Under the pieces are notes generated by a model. It was not told the origin of the DNA. It was given only the letters and a program-made list of their open reading frames with translations, and searched no databases. The position numbers and the translations under genes are program-made. 64,000 nt of DNA from NCBI RefSeq assembly GCF_006715395.1, contig NZ_VFNC01000001.1, positions 4,030,001-4,094,000 of the forward strand, in the 5' to 3' direction. Shown piece after piece: positions 1 to 7,867 of this stretch; positions within the stretch are counted from its first letter, which is position 1, and each line of letters opens with the position of its first letter. The stretch is from Streptomyces sp. SLBN-31 (lineage in GTDB: Bacteria; Actinomycetota; Actinomycetes; Streptomycetales; Streptomycetaceae).

Positions 1-620
1 AGCTGCGCCGCCGCCTGGGGACCGCCATGGGGCCCGGCGCCCCCGGCACCGCCAAGGACGTGCTCGCCACCCGGCACGGCGGCTACCTGCTGCAGATACC
101 GGCCGACGCCGTCGACGTCCACGCCTACGAACGCCTGGTCACCGAAGGCCAGCAGGCCTTCGAACACGGCGATGACGAGCTCGCGGCCCGCACCTACCGC
201 AGCGCGCTGGATCTGTGGCAGGGGCCCGCCCTGGTCGACGTCCGCGTCGGCCCGGTGCTGGAGATCGAGGCGATGCGGCTGGAGGAGAGCCGGCTGGTCA
301 CCCGCGAGCGCCGCATCGACGCCGACCTGCGCCTGGGCCGGCACGCCGAGGTGACGGCCGAGCTGATGGATCTGACCGCCCGCCACCCCGAGCACGAGGG
401 ACTGCACTCGCAGGCCATGGTGGCGCTGTACCGCTCGGGCCGCCAGGCCGCCGCGCTCGACGTCTACCACCGGCTGCGCCGCCGCCTGGTCGAGGAGCTG
501 GGCGTGGAGCCCTCGCCGCAGCTGCAGCGGCTGCACCAGGCGATGCTGGCCGTCGACCCCCAGCTGGACGTGACCTCCTGCCCCCGGCGCATCTCCACCT
601 TCGACCTCTACGCCGCCTGA
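1..620 (+). CDS. SARP-family transcriptional activator, 5' end cut by window edge
   Basis: The open frame runs in from base 1. The first visible residues, LRRRLG, look like the end of the DNA-binding winged helix of a SARP. The following roughly 170 residues are the helical bacterial transcriptional activation domain, with RTYRSALDLWQG, EHEGLHSQAMVALYRSGRQ and LVEELGVEPSPQLQRLH, all typical of ActII-ORF4/RedD/AfsR-type activators. The internal ATG at 27 is not the true start. SARPs switch on polyketide operons by binding spaced direct repeats next to the -10 box, and a candidate pair lies before the oxygenase operon at 10.12-10.16 kb. The family call is secure; its target is inferred from position. 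Confidence 0.88.
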   Translation, partial: LRRRLGTAMGPGAPGTAKDVLATRHGGYLLQIPADAVDVHAYERLVTEGQQAFEHGDDELAARTYRSALDLWQGPALVDVRVGPVLEIEAMRLEESRLVTRERRIDADLRLGRHAEVTAELMDLTARHPEHEGLHSQAMVALYRSGRQAAALDVYHRLRRRLVEELGVEPSPQLQRLHQAMLAVDPQLDVTSCPRRISTFDLYAA

Positions 621-659
621 CCCCGCCACCCCGCCGCGGTGCCGGGCGCGCCGGACCGG

Positions 660-893
660 TCAGTCCACGAGGCCCAGATCCCTCAGCAGGGAGCGTTCCA
701 GCGCGGTCAGGGGCACATCCGGGCGCAGCCGCTCGGGATGGCCGGGAGCGGGTTCGTGCAGCAGCCGGCCGGCATCGGCCCGGGCCGTCTCGCCCGCCAA
801 CTGCACGGCGCCGGCGGCCACCAGGCACTGCCAGACGCAGGCCGCCAGGGCGCGGGCGGCCCGCCGCAGGCGCCGGGCACCACGAAACGCCAT
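660..893 (-). CDS. small conserved streptomycete protein (DUF6059-like)
   Basis: This 77-residue protein has its start fixed by a strong ribosome site, GAAGGAGGGG, just before the ATG (reverse strand). The N-terminus is Arg/Ala-rich with a short hydrophobic helix (ACVWQCLVAAGAVQLAG). The C-terminal half carries PGHPERLRPDVPLTALERSLL, a pattern I associate with the small DUF6059 proteins that often sit beside SARP genes in streptomycete clusters. It converges on the SARP gene. Function is unknown; it may be a membrane-associated accessory. The coding call rests on the ribosome site and the C-terminal motif. Confidence 0.6.
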   Translation of the reverse strand: MAFRGARRLRRAARALAACVWQCLVAAGAVQLAGETARADAGRLLHEPAPGHPERLRPDVPLTALERSLLRDLGLVD

Positions 894-1084
894 CACCCCT
901 CCTTCGGGCGGCGGGATGCCGCCCCCGCCCGTCACCGTCGGTCCGTGCGCTCGCGAACCGCCTGACACGGTCTGGAACGCCAGGCCGGCCGACCCCGCAG
1001 GGCCCCGGTCAGGGGAGTGCCCTGGTGCGGTGCGCCAAGGAAAATCCGGCCGCGGCGGGGCGCCGGGGCGGGCACCATGGCGGG

Positions 1085-1594
1085 GTGTCCGAACTGCTGT
1101 GGGCCGACATTGCGTACTTCTTCGACCCGGACTTGATGGGGTCGCTGCCGGATGTGCGTGTGCCGGATGCCTCGGTTCAGAACTGGCAGGCGGTCCTCGA
1201 CCTCGTCGGTGACAGCGGCTGGACGTACCGCTACGCAGAAGGCGAGGCGGCGCTGCCGATGCCCACGGCCGAGGCGGTGCTTTCCCGTCCGGCTGACGCT
1301 GAGTGCCCTGAGCTGCGGGTGTGGCCGTCGGACGAGGTGCTGGCGATCTTCCGTTTCCATGAGGCCGAGGAGATCGACTTCGATGTGGATCTCCACGAGC
1401 TTCAGGGACAGGAGCGACTGGAGGTCTTGTGCGGCTTCCTCCGGGCGATCGGGCGACGGCTGGGCAAGCCGGTGCTGATGGATCCAGAAGGCGACTACGG
1501 CCATCCGGTACTCGGGTTCGACGCACAAGCCGACCAGGTCGTGCTCCTGGGCCGAGCCGCCGGTCAGGTGACCGGCGCCGGCCGGGGTTCGTAG
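1085..1594 (+). CDS. conserved hypothetical protein, 169 aa
   Basis: The protein starts at a GTG (VSELLWADIAYFFDPD). It is acidic, with LPDVRVPDASVQNWQAVLDL near the N-terminus, AECPELRVWPSDEVLAIFRF in the middle and QERLEVLCGFLRAIGRRLGKPVLM towards the end. This layout resembles a common streptomycete hypothetical family of uncharacterised role, possibly an immunity-like or SMI1-like fold, but I cannot assign it. The C-terminal tail beyond VVLLGRA looks poorly conserved. The ribosome site is weak (GCGGG). It lies between the SARP and aromatase genes and need not belong to the polyketide pathway. Confidence 0.6.
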   Translation: MSELLWADIAYFFDPDLMGSLPDVRVPDASVQNWQAVLDLVGDSGWTYRYAEGEAALPMPTAEAVLSRPADAECPELRVWPSDEVLAIFRFHEAEEIDFDVDLHELQGQERLEVLCGFLRAIGRRLGKPVLMDPEGDYGHPVLGFDAQADQVVLLGRAAGQVTGAGRGS

Positions 1595-1870
1595 AAGGGC
1601 CCCGTCGCGGAGCACCGCGAAAAGGGACGCCCGGCTCGACGTCCGGCCGCCACAGCGCAGCGCCTCGCCGGCAGAGAAGGCCGAACGAGCCGCCGCATCG
1701 CCGGCCCGGCCAGAGGGGCGAGCGGACACTTGCATGTCCCTGCCCCACGAGCGGCACAGCGCCCAGGGGCCGGCCGGCCGACCCGCCGAGCACGGTCCGT
1801 GCCTGGCTTCCAGCGCGCCGAAGACCGCGCGAAGGGTGAGCTCGCCGTTGGGCAGCCGCTTCTCGCATGC

Positions 1871-1894
1871 CCGTCGTCCCGGCCGGGACGACGG
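1871..1894. repeat. 24-bp perfect palindrome
   Basis: CCGTCGTCCCGG is followed directly by its exact reverse complement, with no spacer. It could be a dyad operator or part of a hairpin. There is no T-run, so it is not a classical terminator. Confidence 0.5.
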
Positions 1895-2490
1895 CGGTGG
1901 CCTGGTGCGCCCCTCCCGACATCCCGGCCGAGGACGACACCGATGTCGCTGCCATCGGTCATGCACGTGCGTCCTTCGATCCTCCCCACCCGGCCCTCCT
2001 ACGGCACCGATCATTCATCCGCATGACGAAGAGGTCATGTCCTGATCAGCGGTCTGCCGATGCCGCCGGAGCCGGTGACACCCCCCAGGCCATACGTTCA
2101 ACGGGGGAGCCACGCGCGACGCCGGACGCGGGGCGACCGCGGCAACGGCAGGAGGGCCCGTCACATCCCCCGCCCCCCGGCTGGTGCCTCCGGCCGGTGC
2201 CCTCCGCCCCTGGCCGCCGGTGCTCCCCCTCCCGCCCCCGCGGCGCCCCGGTCATCGCCCGGCCCCGCACTCCCGTGCCCCCCCGCCCCCCGGCCGGGGC
2301 CTGCAGGGTCGGCCGCAGTGCTCGGGCCCGGGTGGAGCCGGCGTCGTACGGGATGCCCCGCGGGCGGCACCGCCGACGCCGTGCTGGGGATTCCAGCCGT
2401 GCTCCGGTGGGGGCCGAGGTGTTCTCCACCCGGTCAGGACACAGTCCATGGCGAGCCTGTACGAGCCGGGCCGGCGGCACTTTCCCGTGC

Positions 2491-2550
2491 CCGGCCCGGC
2501 CTGGGCCGGTCTGGCTCGGACCGGGCCGGCCTGGGCCGGTCTGGTCCGGG
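2491..2550. repeat. two tandem 30-bp repeats before the first aromatase
   Basis: Two 30-bp units lie end to end (2491-2520 and 2521-2550) and share the core GGCCTGGGCCGGTCTGG, with only a few changes outside it. The array ends 12 bp before the first in-frame ATG (2563) and 42 bp before the start chosen here. It could be a regulator-binding array or a slippage product. Confidence 0.6.
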
Positions 2551-2592
2551 CCGGGGTTGTGGATGTTCGAGACGAGAAATGGGGTGTGGTGG

Positions 2593-3570
2593 ATGTACCT
2601 CGCGCCTGTGCACCGTATGGCCCAGCACGCGGAGGTGGACGCCCCGGCCGGCGTGCTCTACGGCCTGATCGCGGACGCCGTGCGCTGGCCGGTGTTCCTG
2701 CCGCCCACCGTGCATGTCGAGCAGCTGGAGTTCGACGGCGCGTCGGAGCGGCTGCGGATGTGGGTGACCGCCAACGGCGAGATCAAGTCCTGGACCACGC
2801 GGCGCGTGCTGGACCCCGTCGCGCACCGGGTGGACTTCCGGCAGGAGGTGCTGCCCCGCCCGGTGACCTCGATGGGGGGCAGCTGGAGCGTGGAGCCCCG
2901 CGGGCCGGAGAAGTCTTTGGTGACCTTGCGCAACGACTTCGCCGTCGCCGACAACGCGCGCGCGGACGTGGACTGGGTCAAGCGGGCCACCACCGCCAAC
3001 ACGCGGGCCGCGCTGGCCAACCTCAAACAGCTCGCCGAGCGCTGGCGCCGCCTGGACGACCTGGTGCTCTCCTTCGAGGAGTCGGTGCACATCGACGCGG
3101 GCGTGGAGCCGGTCTACGCCTTCCTGCACCGCTTCGGCGACCGGACCGACGCCGTGCCCGGCGCCGTGAGGATCGACCTGGCCGAGCGCGCCCCCGGGGT
3201 GCAGCTGATGAGCGTGGAGCTGCCCGCCGCCGGCGGCAGGACGCGTACGACCGAATCGGTGCGCATCGGCTTCCCGCACGCCGGGCGCATCGTCTACAAG
3301 GACATCCGCGACAGCGAGCAGCCCGCGCTGCTGGCCGCGCACGCGGGGGAGTGGTCGGTCGAACCCGACCCCTGGGGGGAGGGGGTCACCGTCATCGCCC
3401 GCCACCACGCCGTGCTGGACGAGGACGGCGTGCGCGAGCGCTACGGAGTGGGCGCGGAGGCGGTGCGCGTCGCGCGCCAGGCGCTGCGTGAACGGCTGGC
3501 CCGGGAGAGCGCCGCCGCGCTTGAGCTGGCCCGCGAGCACGCCGAGGGCGTCCTCGCCCGCCGGGTGTGA
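2593..3570 (+). CDS. two-domain polyketide aromatase/cyclase (SRPBCC/START fold), copy 1
   Basis: This 325-residue protein contains two SRPBCC helix-grip domains. The first has VDAPAGVLYGLIADAVRWPVFLPPTVHVEQ and RMWVTANGEIKSWTTRRVLD; the second starts near LVLSFEESVHIDAG. It is a clear paralogue of the protein at 14200-15141, with matching blocks including WPxxxPPTxxV, SMGGSW/AMGGTW and the VDWVKRA-like segment. The family (JadD, ActVII, TcmN-like di-domains) aromatises the first ring of ACP-bound poly-beta-ketone chains. The start is uncertain: ATG 2563, 2593 and 2617 are all in frame, and I chose 2593 so that the VHRM lead-in is kept. It is followed at 93 bp by the acyl-CoA dehydrogenase-like gene. 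Confidence 0.85.
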   Translation: MYLAPVHRMAQHAEVDAPAGVLYGLIADAVRWPVFLPPTVHVEQLEFDGASERLRMWVTANGEIKSWTTRRVLDPVAHRVDFRQEVLPRPVTSMGGSWSVEPRGPEKSLVTLRNDFAVADNARADVDWVKRATTANTRAALANLKQLAERWRRLDDLVLSFEESVHIDAGVEPVYAFLHRFGDRTDAVPGAVRIDLAERAPGVQLMSVELPAAGGRTRTTESVRIGFPHAGRIVYKDIRDSEQPALLAAHAGEWSVEPDPWGEGVTVIARHHAVLDEDGVRERYGVGAEAVRVARQALRERLARESAAALELAREHAEGVLARRV

Positions 3571-3662
3571 GCCGCGCGGCCGCCCCCGGTGGCCCAAGAG
3601 CGTGCCCGTGGCGCCGAACGGTGTCGTTTGCCGGCCTCACGGGCCGGAGTTGGAGGTCGCAC

Positions 3663-5483
3663 ATGAACGACAACCTGACAGCCGCCCCCACCCCCGCCGC
3701 CCCCGCGGTCCGGCGGACTGCGGATGGCCCGTGTCTTCCCGCGGACGGTGCGGCGCGGGCCCAGCACGTGGAGGATCTGCTGGGGGATCCCTTCGCCGAG
3801 GACAACCCGCACGGCCAGCGGGCGCTGCTGGCCGCCGACGAGCGGCGTCAGGCGCCCGCGGCCACCGAGGACCTCCTTCAGCGTTTCGGCCTGGGTGCGG
3901 AGTTCGTGCCCGCGTTGCTGGGCGGCCGCCTCACCGGCGTGGAGGACCTGGCGCAGGTACTGCGCCCGGTCTTCCGCCGGGACGTCGCGCTCGGCTTCGG
4001 CGCCGGGATGACCGCCCTGTTCGCCGCGTCCGTGGTGTGGACGGCGGGCGATGGCCGTCAGCGCCGCGACACCGCCCGGCGCCTGCTTCAGGACGGCCGG
4101 ATCACCATCCTGCACCGCGAGTTCGTGCACGCCAACGCCATCCTGCGCGGCGAGTACAGCGCCCGCCCCGCACCCGGCGGCGGGTTTGTGGTGGACGGCC
4201 GCAAGGACGTCGTCATCAACGCCGACCGCGCCGACGCCTTCGTCGCCTACGTGCGCACCGCCGACGGCGACGGCCCCGACAGCCACTCGGTGTTCCTGCT
4301 TCAAACCGACCGGCTCCCCTCCCATGCCGTGCACCGGCTGCCGCGCGTGCGCACCCACGGCATGCGCGGCGCCCACTACGCCGGACTGGACCTTGTCCAG
4401 TGCCCGGTGCCCCCCGACGCCCTCATCGGCCAGCTGGGGGAGGGCATCCACCTGTCCCTGCGCACCTTCCAGGTCAGCCGGGCCCTGGTGGCCGGCGGCG
4501 CCCTGGTCGCCGGGATGGACAGCGCCCTGCGCTACGCCGTGCGCGCGCTGGGCGACTCGCGCCGCGGGCTGGTGCTGGGCGGGCGCCGCGGCCGGGTCCT
4601 GGCCGGTGTCTTCGCCGACCTGCTGGCCTGCGACAGCCTCGCCGTCGCCGGGCTGCGCCTGCTCGACCTGGCCCCCGAGTACGCCCTCATTCCCTCGGCC
4701 GCGGTCAAGTACGCCGTCTCCGCGCTGCTGCACGAGGACCTCGACGAACTCGCCGCGGTGCTCGGCGCCCGCGGCTACGACCGCGGCCCCGCCTACGGCG
4801 GCTTCCAAAAACTCGTGCGCGACCTGCCGGTGGCCGGCCTCGGCCACGCAGGCACCGCCGACACCCAGGCCGTGCTCGTGCCCCACCTGCACACCCTGGG
4901 CCACGCCGCCCGCCGGGGCGCGCCCTGGCAGGAAGCCCCCGCCGCCCTGTTCACCCCCGGCGCCCCCGGCGCCCCGGAGTCCGCGTTCGACTTCCGGCGG
5001 CTCAACGCCGAGCCCCGCGATCCCCACCACGCCTGCGACGGGCTGCTCGCCGCGCTGCTCGGCGCCGCCGCCCGCCTCGAGGGCAAACGTGATCGCGGCC
5101 CGCGCTGGGCGGCGCTGGCCGACCTCGGCCGGGCTCTGGCCGCCGAGGTGCACCACCTCACCCAGCGGTGCGCCGCCCTCGCCGGACGCCCGGAGAACAC
5201 AGGGCCCTCCCCGGCCGCCTACGTCCTCGTCGACCGCTACTGCCTGCTGCTGGCCGCCGCCTCCTGCCTGGCCGTCTGCGAGAACGCCGCCCCCCACGCC
5301 CCGCACGGCGCCCTGCTGGCCGAACCCGACTGGGCGCTGCTGGCCCTGACCCGCTTCGCCCGCCGTCTGGGCCTGGAGGTGCCCGACGTGCCGGACGGCG
5401 TCATCCCGGACCTGGCCGCCGCACTGGTGGACCGCTACCGGCACGGGCACAGCTTCGACCTGTACGCCATGCGGCTCGCGTGA
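3663..5483 (+). CDS. acyl-CoA dehydrogenase/oxidase-like flavoprotein
   Basis: This 606-residue protein has a good ribosome site, GGAGGTCGCAC, before the ATG. The middle region (GKDVVINADRADAFVAYVRTADG, then TFQVSRALVAGGALVAGMDSALRYA) matches the beta-domain and C-terminal helices of the acyl-CoA dehydrogenase superfamily, which are FAD enzymes that desaturate acyl thioesters. The C-terminal 250 residues are longer than in ordinary dehydrogenases and resemble acyl-CoA oxidase-type extensions. Such proteins occur in several angucycline-type clusters, but their substrate is not settled. Here it is probably co-transcribed with the upstream aromatase and, through a TGATG or short gap, with the phosphopantetheinyl transferase. 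The catalytic glutamate cannot be placed with confidence by eye. Confidence 0.75.
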   Translation: MNDNLTAAPTPAAPAVRRTADGPCLPADGAARAQHVEDLLGDPFAEDNPHGQRALLAADERRQAPAATEDLLQRFGLGAEFVPALLGGRLTGVEDLAQVLRPVFRRDVALGFGAGMTALFAASVVWTAGDGRQRRDTARRLLQDGRITILHREFVHANAILRGEYSARPAPGGGFVVDGRKDVVINADRADAFVAYVRTADGDGPDSHSVFLLQTDRLPSHAVHRLPRVRTHGMRGAHYAGLDLVQCPVPPDALIGQLGEGIHLSLRTFQVSRALVAGGALVAGMDSALRYAVRALGDSRRGLVLGGRRGRVLAGVFADLLACDSLAVAGLRLLDLAPEYALIPSAAVKYAVSALLHEDLDELAAVLGARGYDRGPAYGGFQKLVRDLPVAGLGHAGTADTQAVLVPHLHTLGHAARRGAPWQEAPAALFTPGAPGAPESAFDFRRLNAEPRDPHHACDGLLAALLGAAARLEGKRDRGPRWAALADLGRALAAEVHHLTQRCAALAGRPENTGPSPAAYVLVDRYCLLLAAASCLAVCENAAPHAPHGALLAEPDWALLALTRFARRLGLEVPDVPDGVIPDLAAALVDRYRHGHSFDLYAMRLA

Positions 5484-5581
5484 TGCCCCACCTCGACAGA
5501 AACGATTCTGCCCGCCAGGGCGCGGCCCGCGCCCCCCAGCACAGCGGCGGACCGCAACGAGCAGACAAGGAGACCGACGCC

Positions 5582-6541
5582 GTGCACCCCGGTGAGCCCC
5601 CGCACCTGCGCGAGGACCGTGTCACCGACGACATCGACGCCCGCGACACCGCCGGCGTCCTGGCCGCCCTGCACCACCTGAGCGCCCTGGGCACCGTCGC
5701 CACCGCGCGCGGCTGCGCCGTCGCCCCGCCCGTGCACATCCCCCGCCCCGACAGCTCCTGGCTCAAGGTCAGGGAGAACCTCCTGGACCGCGGGGCCACG
5801 ATGGCGTACGCGACCTGGACCGAATGGCTGCCCGCGGTCCTGACCACCACGCGGCTCAGGCCGCTGCTGGGCCGCGACCTCAGCCGCTACGAACGCACCC
5901 ACGACCCCGCGGTCCGCTGCCGCTTCGCCGCCTCCCGGCTGCTGATCAAATACACCGCGGCGGCCGCGCTGGGCATCGCGGCCGAGGACATCGACATCGC
6001 CTACCGGCTCGGCGGCCGCCCCTACCTGCGCGGCCTGGACCAGGTCGAGGTGGGCCTGACCCACACCGGGGAGCTGATGGCCGTGGGCATCAGCCGCACC
6101 GGCCGGATGGGCCTGGACGCCGAACGCGCCGACCGCCGCTTCGATGTGGACCTGATGCGCCGCCAGATGTGCACCCCCGCCGAGGCCGCGGAACTCGACG
6201 CCCTGCCCGCCCACCAGCGCCCCGCATGCCTGCTGCGCCTGTGGACCCTGAAGGAGGCCTACACCAAAGCCCTCGGGCAGGGCATGCGACTGCCCTTCAC
6301 CGAGTTCGGCTTCGGCCTCACCCTCGGCGGCCTGCGCACCCCCGACGGCCGGGCGGCCCTCGGCGACGAATGGGCCTTCGCCACCTACCCGGTCCTTGGC
6401 CGCTACCTCATCAGCGCCGCCTGCCACGACGCCGGACTCGACCCCGCCGCAGACACCTCGGTCGGCACCATGCTGGACCGCCGGCTGCTCACCGCGATGA
6501 CACCACCCCCACACAACGACCCCCCGGCCGTGGACATCTGA
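5582..6541 (+). CDS. Sfp-type 4'-phosphopantetheinyl transferase
   Basis: The family signatures are plain: GLDAERADRRFD (the G-x-D-x-E magnesium-binding motif) and WTLKEAYTKALGQG (W-x-x-K-E-A-x-x-K). An upstream RLGGRPYL-like segment is also typical. The enzyme moves phosphopantetheine from CoA to the ACP serine, here most likely Ser43 of the ACP at 12985. JadM plays this role in the jadomycin cluster. I chose GTG 5582 because of AAGGAG nine bases before it (319 aa). The alternative ATG at 5483 overlaps the preceding stop (TGATG) and would add 33 poorly conserved residues. Last gene of the first plus-strand group. Confidence 0.9.
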   Translation: MHPGEPPHLREDRVTDDIDARDTAGVLAALHHLSALGTVATARGCAVAPPVHIPRPDSSWLKVRENLLDRGATMAYATWTEWLPAVLTTTRLRPLLGRDLSRYERTHDPAVRCRFAASRLLIKYTAAAALGIAAEDIDIAYRLGGRPYLRGLDQVEVGLTHTGELMAVGISRTGRMGLDAERADRRFDVDLMRRQMCTPAEAAELDALPAHQRPACLLRLWTLKEAYTKALGQGMRLPFTEFGFGLTLGGLRTPDGRAALGDEWAFATYPVLGRYLISAACHDAGLDPAADTSVGTMLDRRLLTAMTPPPHNDPPAVDI

Positions 6542-6793
6542 CTGTGCTCTTCGGGAGGTGGGTTCCACGAAGCCATCGCCCCGCCGGGTACTGCGGCAGG
6601 GTGTCGCGTGGTGGCCGGCGGTTGGGGCGAAGGTGAGGCGGGAGGCGGCAGCCGCCGCCGGACGTGCGGGCACCCGCACCCCCACCGAACGGCCGGCCCC
6701 ACCGCCGCACGGGGCCCGGCCCTGGCACACCCGCAGCCGGCCACCCGCCGCGCAGCGACGAGGGCCAGGACCACGGCGACCAACCACCCAGGC

Positions 6794-6809
6794 GGGTGCG
6801 GCAGCACCC
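6794..6809. terminator. small hairpin between convergent genes
   Basis: GGGTGC-ggca-GCACCC lies between the phosphopantetheinyl transferase and the reductase gene on the other strand. It has no T-run, so a terminator role is tentative. The rest of 6542-6837 holds nothing I recognise. Confidence 0.3.
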
Positions 6810-6837
6810 CCACCCCGGCGCACCCTGACCGCGGGCG

Positions 6838-7476
6838 TCAGCGGCGGACCAGCACCGCGTGCGTGACCGTCGGCGAGCCGAGCAGCTCCGACACCCGGTA
6901 GCCGTCGATCCCGCCGCCCAGATGGTCCAGCAATCGCTCCCCGCGCCCGATGAGCACCGGCGCGATCACCAGGTGGAGCTCGTCGATCAGGCGGGCCCGC
7001 AGATACTGCTGGATGATGGCCGCGCCGCCGCCGATCCGGACGTCTTTGCCGCCCGCGGCGTCGAACGCGCGCTGCAGCACCGTCTTGAGCGGCTCGTCGG
7101 TGAAGTGGAAGGTCGTGTTGCCTGCCATCTCAAGCGTCGGGCGCAGATGGTGGGTGTGCACGAAAACGTCGTGGTGGTAGGGCGGGTTGTCGCCCCACCA
7201 GCCCTGCCAGGACTCGTCCTGCCACGGCCCGCGCTGCGGCCCGAACATGTTCCGCCCCATGATCGTGGCGCCGATGTTCTGATCCCCGCGGGTGAAGTAG
7301 TCGACATCGATTCCGCTCCTGCCCGCGGCCGAATCCTGCGCCGCGGAGACGAACCAACTGTGCAGATCCTCACCCCAGCCGACACCGTCGCCGAACGGGG
7401 CGTCCAGTCGCTGGTTCGGGCCGGCCGCGAAGCCGTCCAGGGAGATCGTGACGTTGTGTACGCGGACCTTGGGCAT
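6838..7476 (-). CDS. dihydrofolate reductase/RibD C-terminal family protein
   Basis: This 212-residue protein starts with VRVHNVTISLDGFAAGPNQ. It has GATIMGRNMFG in the middle and KDVRIGGGAAIIQQYLRARLIDELHL near the end, the standard layout of the RibD_C/DHFR-like reductases common in actinomycetes. These bind NADPH at the GGG loop, but most have no known substrate. The start has a fair ribosome site (GAGGCGAAGG). Nothing links it to the polyketide pathway apart from position; it may be a bystander between two gene groups. Confidence 0.8.
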   Translation of the reverse strand: MPKVRVHNVTISLDGFAAGPNQRLDAPFGDGVGWGEDLHSWFVSAAQDSAAGRSGIDVDYFTRGDQNIGATIMGRNMFGPQRGPWQDESWQGWWGDNPPYHHDVFVHTHHLRPTLEMAGNTTFHFTDEPLKTVLQRAFDAAGGKDVRIGGGAAIIQQYLRARLIDELHLVIAPVLIGRGERLLDHLGGGIDGYRVSELLGSPTVTHAVLVRR

Positions 7477-7867
7477 GGCCTTCGCCTCTCGTGCTGATGG
7501 CCTTGTGTCACCCCTTGCGTCGAACAGAGCCTGCCGGGATCGACATCCCCGCGCCCGTTGTTTCCGCGTGCCCTACCGGTGCCCGGCACCGCGGGCCCTG
7601 GCGCCGAGCACGCGGCGCGGGCGGGGCGACGCCGGCGAGCAGCCGGCCCGCGCTGCCAAGACCGTCGTGCCCCGTCCTGCGGGCAGGGGCTGTCGTCGCA
7701 CACCGGGACTGTTCCCTCAAAAGGCGCCAGTCGGCGTGGCGCCCACCTCATGCGACAGCACATCTGGCCCCCGCACCACCAGGCCGGCCGCCCGGCGCCC
7801 TGGTGGGCCGGGCCCCGGCGGGCGGTGCGGGCCCGCCCGCCCTACGGCACCGGGCGGTCCGAGCGCG
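7477..7867. other. 390-bp intergenic stretch, no gene seen
   Basis: This is upstream of the reductase gene and downstream of the ATPase gene, both on the minus strand. No frame with a ribosome site or recognisable protein was found. Confidence 0.45.

Larger units (their letters stand above)
1595..2592. other. about 1 kb without a convincing gene
   Basis: I see no frame here with a ribosome site and a recognisable protein. The stretch from about 2150 to 2560 is strongly C-rich on the plus strand. It holds a 24-bp perfect palindrome (1871-1894) and a tandem 30-bp repeat (2491-2550) just before the aromatase gene. Decayed gene remnants are possible. Confidence 0.5.

Noticed and set aside
215..1594. 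A 459-residue open frame covering the SARP 3' end and beyond
   Set aside because: Its first 290 residues are an Arg/Pro/Gly-rich shadow of the SARP gene; only the part from GTG 1085 reads like a real protein.
2093..2105. GTTCAACGG half-site in the gene-free region before the aromatase
   Set aside because: No complementary arm at the expected distance.
3441..5450. Long minus-strand frame opposite the acyl-CoA dehydrogenase-like gene
   Set aside because: Gly/Val/Gln/His-rich composition typical of an antisense shadow in high-GC DNA; no motif or ribosome site.
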